DNA of 64,000 bases from Clostridia bacterium. Lineage in GTDB: Bacteria > Bacillota > Clostridia > Oscillospirales > CAG-272. The stretch's first letter is position 1, and the number at the start of each line of letters is the position of its first letter. The notes beneath the pieces were generated by a model, which saw only the letters and a list, made by a program, of their open reading frames with translations, was not told the DNA's origin and searched no databases. The stretch is from contig JAFQFR010000056.1 of the NCBI GenBank assembly GCA_017398595.1, positions 182,819 to 246,818 on the forward strand, in the 5' to 3' direction. Of the stretch, positions 33,815 through 43,260 are shown piece after piece. A program made the translations under genes and the position numbers.

Positions 33815-35551
33815 ATGAACACGAACGATATAAATACCGAAAATTTAGAAACCGAAGCCGTTGCCGCGGATACTGCGGAGACTGCCGCTGCGGCAGAAAC
33901 GCCTGTCCCCGCGGAACCCGAAGCGGAAGAAGCAGAAAAAGAAGCAGAAACGGCAGACGCGGCAGAGAAAACAGCCGACACGCCCGAACCGTCCAAAAAG
34001 CCCCGCCTTGCCTTCTGGAAAAAGCTGTTGATCTACTGCGGTGTCTGGCTCGTCCTCATCGGCGCGGCATGCGCGGTGATGTGGAACGTCATGGAGCAGT
34101 ATGAGGCGGCGCAGCCGTGGTACGCCGTGGAAGAATATCTCCACACTTCCACGCAGTCGGCGTTCTACACCGCCCTGCTCAGCGCCTATCCCGACACGCA
34201 GAACCCCTACGAGCCGATCTATGAGATCGCGGGCGACCTCTCGGCAAAGTACGGAAGCACCCTTACATACTCAAAACTCATTCGCGAATACACCTACGAA
34301 ACGCCGGTATACCTGCTGCAAAGCGGGGATACCAAGCTGCTCAAACTGACGCTTACACAGGGCGAGAAGACCGGCTTCTTGGGACTGCGCGGCTACCGCG
34401 TGCGATCCACCGAGCTTGTCGCCTCCGAGCTGTTTGAACTGCGCTCCTACGGACTCGTATTCCCGAGCGGCGCCGAGGTGCAGGTCAACGGCAAAGCGCT
34501 GTCCGTTGACACCATCGCCGCGGAAAGTGCCTTTACAGCATTCGGAAGCGGCGATTTCACCGTCTGCATGCTGGAAAACTTCTTTGAGCGTCCCACCGTC
34601 AAGGTAGTCTACGCGGGCATCGAGCTGACCGAGAGCGGCAGCGGCGACTTCCTTTTCGACTATCCCGAGGGCAAACTCCGCACACTGACGATCACCGCAC
34701 CCGCGGACGCGATCGTGCGCATCGACGGCAAGCGCGTTTCCGAATATTTCCGCACCGAGACTTCCGTCTCCGAGGCGGATCCGTTCGGCGCGACGGTGGA
34801 GCTCTGCACCTATACGGTACCGACCGTCAGCGGTGAAGGACTTGTAACCGTAACGCTGGACGGCGTAAGTTTACAGGCAGAGCAAAACGAAAATGTCTGG
34901 ACCGCTCAGCCGACGATCGAAAGCTGTACGGTAATTTTGCCCAAAGATGCCGTACTGTATGCAAACGGAAATGCGGTAGACGCATCCTGCATCACCGCCG
35001 AGGACACCGTTTGGTCCCCCGCATTTGAGGGCGTGCGAAACTATCCGCGTGCCGTCACCTATACGCTCAGTTTCTATGCGCAGCCCGAGCTGACCGCAGC
35101 GCTAAGCGGCACAGCACTCGTCGAAACGCAGGACGGCGAAAGCATCGTCTTTGTGCAAGCCGCCGACGAAACGCTGAAAGAAACCTATTCGGCGCAGGCG
35201 ATCGACTTTATGAACGCCTACCTCTACTACACCACGCAGGGCTATTCCAACACGCGTGCCAACCTCGACGCAGTCAAGGCGCATGTGGCAAATCCCAGCC
35301 CGCTCTACACCAACCTCGAGCGCTCCTACATCGGGTACTACTACATCTCCCCGCAGAAGATGACCGTGGAGTCCATGACCGTGGACAACTTCGTCCCCTA
35401 CGGCGAGGATGCCTTCACCTGTGAGCTCTCCTACAAGATCACGCTGAAAAACTGGGTGGGCGAGACCACCGAGGAAAACACCATGCGCATTGCCTTTACA
35501 AAGAGCGGCGGCAAATTTGCCCCCGTGAACATGCTGCTGGCGGAAGAATAA
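33815..35551 (+). CDS. Membrane-anchored envelope protein, TcaA-like architecture
   Basis: 578 residues, not firmly assigned. The first 65 residues are Glu/Ala-rich and disordered, followed by one membrane segment (about 70-92). The outside part contains at least two Ig-like or PEGA-like beta modules (FPSGAEVQVNGKAL, APADAIVRIDGKRV, PKDAVLYANGNAV) and a C-terminal alpha/beta domain (about 460-578) of NTF2-like appearance. This order resembles TcaA/YvbJ proteins of Firmicutes but without the N-terminal zinc ribbon. It is co-transcribed with the glycosidase and ends at a strong terminator. Confidence 0.75.
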   Translation: MNTNDINTENLETEAVAADTAETAAAAETPVPAEPEAEEAEKEAETADAAEKTADTPEPSKKPRLAFWKKLLIYCGVWLVLIGAACAVMWNVMEQYEAAQPWYAVEEYLHTSTQSAFYTALLSAYPDTQNPYEPIYEIAGDLSAKYGSTLTYSKLIREYTYETPVYLLQSGDTKLLKLTLTQGEKTGFLGLRGYRVRSTELVASELFELRSYGLVFPSGAEVQVNGKALSVDTIAAESAFTAFGSGDFTVCMLENFFERPTVKVVYAGIELTESGSGDFLFDYPEGKLRTLTITAPADAIVRIDGKRVSEYFRTETSVSEADPFGATVELCTYTVPTVSGEGLVTVTLDGVSLQAEQNENVWTAQPTIESCTVILPKDAVLYANGNAVDASCITAEDTVWSPAFEGVRNYPRAVTYTLSFYAQPELTAALSGTALVETQDGESIVFVQAADETLKETYSAQAIDFMNAYLYYTTQGYSNTRANLDAVKAHVANPSPLYTNLERSYIGYYYISPQKMTVESMTVDNFVPYGEDAFTCELSYKITLKNWVGETTEENTMRIAFTKSGGKFAPVNMLLAEE

Positions 35552-35555
35552 AACG

Positions 35556-35592
35556 AATCCCCGTTCGGGTATACCCGAACGGGGATTTTTCC
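35556..35592 (+). terminator. Intrinsic terminator
   Basis: AATCCCCGTTCGGGTA pairs with TACCCGAACGGGGATT, followed by five T. Confidence 0.9.
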
Positions 35593-35599
35593 AGCTATC

Positions 35600-35632
35600 G
35601 AAAAAGGCTGCATGGTACATGCAGCCTTTTGT
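35600..35632 (-). terminator. Terminator of gdhA
   Basis: AAAAGGCTGCATG pairs with CATGCAGCCTTTT around three bases; T-run on the minus strand. Confidence 0.8.
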
Positions 35633-35644
35633 ATTTTGTTTTCT

Positions 35645-37021
<1,377 letters not shown>

Positions 37022-37032
37022 TTACGTGTTTC

Positions 37033-37061
37033 ATTATAACAGACTCTTTTGCGAATTTCAA
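37033..37061 (-). promoter_or_regulatory. gdhA promoter
   Basis: On the minus strand TTGAAA (37056-37061), 17 bases, TATAAT (37033-37038). Confidence 0.75.
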
Positions 37062-37115
37062 CCCTTTTTTTGCAATTTTTGCAATTTTTTAATTCAAATC
37101 ATGCAAAAAATTTTG

Positions 37116-37144
37116 TTGCGCAATGCTTCTGTTCGTGCTATTAT
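37116..37144 (+). promoter_or_regulatory. nrdG promoter
   Basis: TTGCGC (37116-37121), 17 bases, TATTAT (37139-37144) with a TGn extension. Confidence 0.6.
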
Positions 37145-37193
37145 ATTATATATGAAGAAAACCGTTTTTTCATACGCGAAAGGAGACGCCGAA

Positions 37194-37889
37194 ATGCACT
37201 TGGAAGCACTGCAAAAACTGACGCTCTTGGACTATCCGGGCAGAACTGCCGCCACGCTCTTTACGCACGGCTGCAATTTTCGCTGCCCGTTCTGCCACAA
37301 TGCGGGTCTGGTCGTGCGCCCGTCCGAGGGCGCAGTAGACGATGCCGAGCTCTTTGCCTTTCTCGATCAGCGCAAAAAACTGCTCGACGGCGTCTGCATC
37401 ACGGGCGGTGAGCCGCTGCTGCAGCCCGACATTGCCGACTTCATCCGCCGCGTGCGTACACACGGCTACGCGGTCAAGCTCGACACCAACGGCTCCTTCC
37501 CCGAAAAGCTCGCCGCACTGATCGACGAGGGGCTGCTCGACTACGTCGCCATGGACATCAAAAATTCGCCCGCAAAATACGAGGAGACGGCAGGTGCAAA
37601 AGGCATCCTCGAAAAGGTGCAAGCCTCGGTCGCGCTGCTGCTTACAAACAAGGTAGACTATGAGTTCCGCACCACGATCACGGGAAATCTCCATACTGAA
37701 GAAGACATGCGCGCCATCGGCGCGTGGATCGCGGGCGCAAAGCGCTACTTTTTGCAGCCGTTCAAAGACTCGGGTGACCTTGTGTGCGGCAGCGCCGATC
37801 CAAGCCGATTTGTCTGCTCGCCCGCGCGTACCGAAGCGCTCCTTGCCGCGGTAAAGCCGTTCGTCCCCGATGCAAAAGTGCGGGGATAG
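37194..37889 (+). CDS. nrdG: Anaerobic ribonucleotide reductase activating protein (radical SAM)
   Basis: 231 residues. The radical-SAM cluster motif CxxxCxxC is at Cys27, Cys31 and Cys34 (CNFRCPFC), followed by GGEPLLQ for SAM binding. It installs the glycyl radical on NrdD. At 231 residues it is of the longer type (NrdG of E. coli has about 155), as found with NrdD enzymes that use a redoxin. The frame is open upstream to 36996, but AAAGGAG precedes ATG 37194. nrdD follows 187 bases later with its own promoter. Confidence 0.92.
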   Translation: MHLEALQKLTLLDYPGRTAATLFTHGCNFRCPFCHNAGLVVRPSEGAVDDAELFAFLDQRKKLLDGVCITGGEPLLQPDIADFIRRVRTHGYAVKLDTNGSFPEKLAALIDEGLLDYVAMDIKNSPAKYEETAGAKGILEKVQASVALLLTNKVDYEFRTTITGNLHTEEDMRAIGAWIAGAKRYFLQPFKDSGDLVCGSADPSRFVCSPARTEALLAAVKPFVPDAKVRG

Positions 37890-37936
37890 GCGCATTCCGA
37901 CAAGGTTTTTCTGCCCAAAGGGAGCCTTCTTCGTCA

Positions 37937-37952
37937 CCACAAGATATAGTGT
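37937..37952. promoter_or_regulatory. NrdR-like box 1
   Basis: CCACAAGATATAGTGT, close to the NrdR box consensus acaCwATATATwGtgt. It starts exactly 32 bases before box 2, the usual spacing of tandem NrdR boxes. Confidence 0.6.
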
Positions 37953-37968
37953 TTCCAAACTGTTTTTT

Positions 37969-37984
37969 GTTCAAAATATTGTGT
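37969..37984. promoter_or_regulatory. NrdR-like box 2
   Basis: GTTCAAAATATTGTGT; it lies just upstream of the nrdD -35. Confidence 0.6.
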
Positions 37985-37991
37985 TTTAGTC

Positions 37992-38020
37992 TTGACAAGC
38001 CGCCCTATATATGGTATTGT
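37992..38020 (+). promoter_or_regulatory. nrdD promoter
   Basis: TTGACA (37992-37997), 17 bases, TATTGT (38015-38020). A third NrdR-like sequence, GCCCTATATATGGTAT at 38002-38017, fills the spacer and overlaps the -10. Confidence 0.65.
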
Positions 38021-38076
38021 ATGATTGCTGCGAATAATAATTTTATCATAGAATACTGACGGAGGACGGCTTTTTT

Positions 38077-40470
38077 ATGTACCATGTTAGAAAGCGCGAC
38101 AACAAAATTGTGGATTTTGACATATCCAAGATCACAAAGGCGATCGAGATGGCTTTTGAGGCTTGCGAAGTCAACTACCACCCGAGCATCATCGACTTTC
38201 TTGCACTGAAAGTCACGGCAAATTTTGCATCCAAGATCAAGGACGATCTGATCGCTGTGGAAGACATTCAGGACAGCGTGGAGGAAGTGCTCGTACAGGG
38301 CGGCTACGCAGAGGTGGCGAAGGCATACATCCTGTACCGCCGCCAGAGAGAAAAACTCCGCAGTATGAAGTCCACCATCCTCGACTACAAAGAGATCGTG
38401 GACAGCTATGTCAAAGACCTTGACTGGCGCGTCAAGGAGAACTCCACCGTGACCTACTCGGTCGGCGGTCTGATCCTTTCCAACTCGGGCGCCATCACCG
38501 CAAACTACTGGCTCTCCGAGGTCTATGACGACGAGATCTCGCAGGCACACAGAGACGCGGATATTCACATCCATGACCTCGCCATGCTGACGGGCTACTG
38601 CGCAGGCTGGTCCTTAAAACAGCTCATCAAAGAGGGTCTCGGCGGCATCTCCGCCAAGATGACCTCCGCACCCGCGAAGCACCTTTCCGTGCTCTGCAAC
38701 CAGATGGTCAACTTCCTTGGTATTATGCAGAACGAATGGGCGGGCGCACAGGCGTTCTCCTCGTTCGATACCTACCTTGCTCCCTTTGTCAAGACGGACA
38801 ACCTCTCCTATGAGCAGGTCAAAAAATGCCTCGAAGCATTCATCTACGGCGTAAACACCCCCTCGCGCTGGGGTACGCAGGCGCCTTTCTCCAACATTAC
38901 GCTCGACTGGACAGTTCCGAAGGACATGGAGAGCATGCCCGCGATCGTCGGCGGCAAGGAGATGGACTTTACCTACGGCGACTGCAAAAAAGAGATGGAT
39001 ATGGTCAACAAAGCCTTCCTCGAAATTATGATCGAGGGCGACGCCAACGGCAGAGGCTTCCAGTACCCCATCCCCACCTACTCGATCACGCGCGACTTTG
39101 ACTGGTCCGAGAGTGAGAACAACCGTCTGCTGTTCGAGATGACCAGCAAATACGGCACGCCCTATTTCTCCAACTATATCAACAGCGACATGGAGCCGAG
39201 CGACGTTCGCTCGATGTGCTGCCGTCTGCGTCTGGATCTGCGCGAGCTGCGCAAAAAGACCGGCGGCTTCTTCGGCAGCGGCGAATCCACGGGTTCTGTC
39301 GGCGTTGTCACCATCAACATGCCCCGCATCGCATATCTCGCAGAGGACAAGGACGACTTCTACCGCCGTCTCGACCGCATGATGGATATTGCGGCGCGTT
39401 CGCTCAGCATCAAGCGCAAGGTCATCACCAAGCTGATGAACGAGGGACTCTACCCCTATACCAAGCGCTACCTCGGCACCTTCGAAAACCACTTCTCGAC
39501 CATCGGTCTGATCGGCATGAACGAGGCGTGCCTGAACGCACGCTGGCTGCGTGAGGATCTGACGCATGCCGCAGCGCACGAATTCACCAAAGAAGTGCTC
39601 AACCACATGCGTGAGCGCCTTTCCGACTATCAGGTGCAGTACGGCGACCTCTACAACCTCGAAGCGACTCCTGCAGAGTCCACTACATACCGCTTCGCAA
39701 AGCATGATGTAAAGCGCTATCCGAACATCATCACCGCGGGCGGCGGTGAAAACGGCGCGCCCTATTATACCAACTCCTCGCATCTCCCCGTCGGCTACAC
39801 CGAGGATGTATTCACGGCGCTTGATCTGCAGGACGAACTGCACACGCTGTATACCTCGGGCACGGTATTCCACGCCTTCCTCGGCGAGAGACTGCCCGAC
39901 TGGCAGGCAGCCGCTACCATCGTGCGCAAGATCGCGGAAAACTACAGACTTCCTTATTATACCCTCTCGCCCACCTATTCGATCTGCCGCACGCACGGCT
40001 ACATCTCGGGCGAACACTTCGAGTGCCCGCACTGCGGCGAAAAGACCGAGGTCTACAGCCGCATCACGGGTTACTACCGTCCCGTGCAGAACTGGAACGA
40101 CGGCAAGGCACAGGAGTTCAAGGAGCGCAAGACCTATGACCTCGGCGCAAGCGTGTTGACGCACAAGGGACCGAAAGCAGAATGCACCTGCGAGACCGTC
40201 GAAGAGACGCCCGTCACCGAGGGTGCGCAGATCCTTCTCTTTGCCACCAAGACCTGCCCCAACTGCAAGATCGCGGCGAAACTGCTCGACGACGCAGGCG
40301 TGGCGTATGAAAAGCTCTATGTAGAGGACAACCGCGAGCTCGCGACCTCGCTCGGTCTCAAGCAGGCGCCCACGCTCATCGTCCGCGACGGTGAAAACGT
40401 GCAGAAGTTTGTCAACGTAGTCGGCGTCCGCGAATTTATCGCAAGTAAAGGAACAAGCGTCCATGCATGA
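38077..40470 (+). CDS. nrdD: Anaerobic ribonucleoside-triphosphate reductase with fused C-terminal redoxin
   Basis: 797 residues. An N-terminal ATP-cone (about 1-95; VRKRDNKIVDFDISKI) gives allosteric control, then comes the ten-stranded catalytic barrel. Near its end a CPHC pair (Cys650, Cys653) precedes the probable radical glycine, Gly665, in YSRITGYYRP. Unlike the common form, the protein continues for about 75 residues with a glutaredoxin/thioredoxin fold: LLFATKTCPNCKIAAKLL (CPNC at 727-730) and the cis-Pro loop KQAPTLIV. This fits NrdD enzymes that draw electrons from a redoxin rather than formate. The next gene, a thioredoxin-reductase-like flavoprotein, overlaps the 3' end by eight bases. 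Confidence 0.93.
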   Translation: MYHVRKRDNKIVDFDISKITKAIEMAFEACEVNYHPSIIDFLALKVTANFASKIKDDLIAVEDIQDSVEEVLVQGGYAEVAKAYILYRRQREKLRSMKSTILDYKEIVDSYVKDLDWRVKENSTVTYSVGGLILSNSGAITANYWLSEVYDDEISQAHRDADIHIHDLAMLTGYCAGWSLKQLIKEGLGGISAKMTSAPAKHLSVLCNQMVNFLGIMQNEWAGAQAFSSFDTYLAPFVKTDNLSYEQVKKCLEAFIYGVNTPSRWGTQAPFSNITLDWTVPKDMESMPAIVGGKEMDFTYGDCKKEMDMVNKAFLEIMIEGDANGRGFQYPIPTYSITRDFDWSESENNRLLFEMTSKYGTPYFSNYINSDMEPSDVRSMCCRLRLDLRELRKKTGGFFGSGESTGSVGVVTINMPRIAYLAEDKDDFYRRLDRMMDIAARSLSIKRKVITKLMNEGLYPYTKRYLGTFENHFSTIGLIGMNEACLNARWLREDLTHAAAHEFTKEVLNHMRERLSDYQVQYGDLYNLEATPAESTTYRFAKHDVKRYPNIITAGGGENGAPYYTNSSHLPVGYTEDVFTALDLQDELHTLYTSGTVFHAFLGERLPDWQAAATIVRKIAENYRLPYYTLSPTYSICRTHGYISGEHFECPHCGEKTEVYSRITGYYRPVQNWNDGKAQEFKERKTYDLGASVLTHKGPKAECTCETVEETPVTEGAQILLFATKTCPNCKIAAKLLDDAGVAYEKLYVEDNRELATSLGLKQAPTLIVRDGENVQKFVNVVGVREFIASKGTSVHA

Positions 40471-41371
40471 TATGATCATTGTCGGCGGCGGCCCTGCGGG
40501 GCTGACCGCCGCTCTGTACGCGCTGCGCGCGGGCAAGCGCGTACTCGTCATTGAAAAAAGCGGCTTCGGCGGGCAGATGACCTATTCGCCGAAGATCGAA
40601 AACTATCCCGGCTTCTCCTCGATCAGCGGCAGCGAGCTCGCCGATAAAATGGTCGATCAGGTGCTTTCCCAGGGCGCGGATGTCGCGGTGGAGACCGTGA
40701 GCGCCGTTGTCCCGAATGCAGACGGCACCAAGACCGTCACCACCGATGCGGGCAGCTACACGGCGGGGGCAGTCATCCTCGCCACGGGGGCAAAGCACCG
40801 CCTGCTCGGCGTGCCCAATGAGACAAGATTCGTCGGCGACGGCATCTCCTTTTGCGCCGTCTGTGACGGCGCGTTCTACGAGGGCAAGGATGTCATCGTG
40901 GTCGGCGGCGGCAACTCGGCACTGCAGGAAGCGCTGTTGCTTGCTGAAACCTCGAAGAGCGTGACCGTGGTGCAAAACCTCGACAACTTCACGGGTGAGC
41001 AAAAGCTCATTGACCTGCTGCTGGCAAAAACCAATGTCACCGTGCGCTTCGGCTGCACGGTCAAGGAATTCGTCGGCGACGACACGCTGCAAGGCATAGT
41101 CGTGACAGACACGCACACGAACGACGAAAAAACGCTCTTTGCCGACGGCGTGTTCATCGCGATCGGACTTGCGCCCGAAAATGAAGCGTTTGCCGATGTC
41201 GTTCTCCTTGAGGACGGCTACATCGTCGGCGCGGACGACTGCGGCACCACCGCCGAGGGCATTTTCACGGCGGGTGACTGCCGGCTGAAAGCCGTGCGGC
41301 AGGTTGCCACCGCCGTCTCCGACGGCGCCATTGCCGCCCTCTCTGCCTGCGCATACTTAGACAGAAAATAA
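40463..41371 (+). CDS. trxB: Thioredoxin-reductase-like flavoprotein
   Basis: 302 residues. FAD-binding GGGPAGLTAALYA at about 8-20, redox-active CAVC at Cys131/Cys134, NAD(P)-binding VVGGGNSALQEA and the terminal FAD motif TAGDC are all present. It transfers electrons from NAD(P)H to a redoxin. It starts inside nrdD, so it is almost certainly made with the reductase and probably reduces the CPNC site of the fused redoxin domain. A generic cellular thioredoxin reductase role is not excluded. Confidence 0.92.
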   Translation: MHDMIIVGGGPAGLTAALYALRAGKRVLVIEKSGFGGQMTYSPKIENYPGFSSISGSELADKMVDQVLSQGADVAVETVSAVVPNADGTKTVTTDAGSYTAGAVILATGAKHRLLGVPNETRFVGDGISFCAVCDGAFYEGKDVIVVGGGNSALQEALLLAETSKSVTVVQNLDNFTGEQKLIDLLLAKTNVTVRFGCTVKEFVGDDTLQGIVVTDTHTNDEKTLFADGVFIAIGLAPENEAFADVVLLEDGYIVGADDCGTTAEGIFTAGDCRLKAVRQVATAVSDGAIAALSACAYLDRK

Positions 41372-41380
41372 AAACGAACA

Positions 41381-41428
41381 AAGTGCATGGAACGCCTTTT
41401 TCTCCTAAAAGGTTTCCATGCATTTTTT
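41381..41428 (+). terminator. Terminator of the nrd locus
   Basis: TGCATGGAA pairs with TTCCATGCA, with a second inner stem (CCTTTT/AAAAGG), followed by six T. Confidence 0.8.
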
Positions 41429-41449
41429 GTGAACTTTTCGGCTCCTTGC

Positions 41450-41478
41450 TTGCATTTCTTTCAATATTGTTGTATACT
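41450..41478 (+). promoter_or_regulatory. Promoter of the heterodimeric exporter
   Basis: TTGCAT (41450-41455), 17 bases, TATACT (41473-41478). Confidence 0.6.
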
Positions 41479-41520
41479 GGAATTTGTGTAAAAAATTCAG
41501 AAAAAGAAAGGACAAAAAGT

Positions 41521-43260
41521 ATGATTAAACGGCTTGCTGCTTGTGTACGAGAATACAAGCTGCCGGCGCTGCTCACGTTTGCATTCATCGTGGGCGAGGC
41601 GATCATAGAGGCGTTCATCCCGTTTCTCACCTCCGATCTTGTCAACAAGATCCAGGCGGGCGCCGAGATGAGCGAAGTTTACAAGCTCGGCGGACTGCTC
41701 ATCGTGATGGCATTGCTTTCGCTGTGCTGCGGCGGTACCGCTGCGGTCACCTGTGCAAAAGCGTCCGCAGGTTTTGCAAAGAATCTGCGCAGCGATATTT
41801 TCGGCAAGATACAATCCTATTCGTTTGAAAACATTGACAAATTTTCTTCCACATCGCTGGTCACGCGTCTGACCACCGACGTCGGCAATGTGCAGATGGC
41901 ATTTATGATGGTCATCCGCACGGCGATCCGCGCTCCCCTCATGCTGATCTTCTGTATCATCATGGCGTACATCATGGGCGGCGCGCTGTCGACCTCCTTT
42001 GTCGTCATCATCCCCGTGCTTGCGTGCGGACTCTTTTTGGTCAGCCGCAAGGCAATGCCCGCTTTCCGCAGAGTGTTCCGCAAATACGACCGCCTCAACG
42101 AATCGATCGAGGAAAACGTGCGCGGTATGCGCGTGGTAAAAGGCTTTTCGCGCGAGGAATATGAAAAGAAAAAGTTCGGCGCGGCGGCAGAGGACATCTG
42201 CGGCGACTTCACCCGTGCAGAGCGCATTGTCGCGCTCAACTCGCCCATCATGCAGTTCTGCATCTACTTCAACATGATCTTCGTCATGCTGGTCGGCTCC
42301 AAGCTTGCGATCGAAAGCGGCGGCACCACGATCAACGTCGGCGAGATCTCGGCAATGCTGACCTACGGCGTGCAGATCCTCGTGCAGCTGATGATGCTGT
42401 CGATGATCTACGTTATGATCACGATGTCGGGCGAATCCATGAAGCGTATTTTCGAGGTACTCGAGGAGAAGCCGTCCCTGCATAACCCCGAGCACCCGAT
42501 CACCGCAGTCAAAGACGGCTCCATCGACTTCTCGGATGTCAGCTTCAAATACTCGGAAAAGGCGAAAAAGCACGCCCTCTCCGACATTGATCTGCATATC
42601 GCCTCGGGCATGACCGTCGGCATTCTCGGCGGCACGGGTTCGAGCAAGACCACGCTGGTACAGCTCATCCCGCGTCTGTACGACACGACCGAGGGCTCGG
42701 TCAAGGTCGGCGGCGAGGACGTCCGCAGCTACGATATTGAAGCGCTGCGCGGCGCGGTGGCAATGGTACTGCAAAAGAATCTGCTGTTCTCCGGCACCAT
42801 CAAGGAAAACCTGCGCTGGGGCAACCCGGACGCGACCGATGCGGAGCTGATCGAGGCGTGCAAGCTCGCACAGGCGGATGAATTCATCCGCAGCTTCCCC
42901 GATGGTTACGACACCTACATCGAGCAGGGCGGCTCTAACGTATCGGGCGGACAGAAGCAGCGTCTCTGCATCGCACGCGCACTGCTCAAAAAGCCGAAGA
43001 TCCTCATCCTCGACGACTCGACCAGTGCCGTCGATACCAAGACCGACGCGTTTATCCGCGCTGGCTTTAAGGAATACATCCCCGAGACCACCAAGATCAT
43101 CATTGCACAGCGTATCGGCTCTGTCATGGATGCCGACCTCATCCTCGTGATGGAAAACGGCCGCATCGCGGCAAAGGGCACGCATGACGAACTGATGCAA
43201 AGCAGTGCGATCTACCGTGAGATCTACGAACAGCAAGTAGGAGGTGCGGAACATGCATAA
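41521..43260 (+). CDS. ABC exporter half-transporter A (degenerate ATP site)
   Basis: 579 residues: six membrane segments (about 15-300) and an ATPase domain. Walker A reads GGTGSSKTT and Walker B ILILDDSTSAVD, with Asp in place of the catalytic Glu, while the signature VSGGQKQR is intact. Such a non-consensus site is typical of one partner of a heterodimeric multidrug or peptide exporter; the other partner is the next gene. The frame is open upstream to 41383, but AAAGGA precedes ATG 41521. Confidence 0.92.
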   Translation: MIKRLAACVREYKLPALLTFAFIVGEAIIEAFIPFLTSDLVNKIQAGAEMSEVYKLGGLLIVMALLSLCCGGTAAVTCAKASAGFAKNLRSDIFGKIQSYSFENIDKFSSTSLVTRLTTDVGNVQMAFMMVIRTAIRAPLMLIFCIIMAYIMGGALSTSFVVIIPVLACGLFLVSRKAMPAFRRVFRKYDRLNESIEENVRGMRVVKGFSREEYEKKKFGAAAEDICGDFTRAERIVALNSPIMQFCIYFNMIFVMLVGSKLAIESGGTTINVGEISAMLTYGVQILVQLMMLSMIYVMITMSGESMKRIFEVLEEKPSLHNPEHPITAVKDGSIDFSDVSFKYSEKAKKHALSDIDLHIASGMTVGILGGTGSSKTTLVQLIPRLYDTTEGSVKVGGEDVRSYDIEALRGAVAMVLQKNLLFSGTIKENLRWGNPDATDAELIEACKLAQADEFIRSFPDGYDTYIEQGGSNVSGGQKQRLCIARALLKKPKILILDDSTSAVDTKTDAFIRAGFKEYIPETTKIIIAQRIGSVMDADLILVMENGRIAAKGTHDELMQSSAIYREIYEQQVGGAEHA

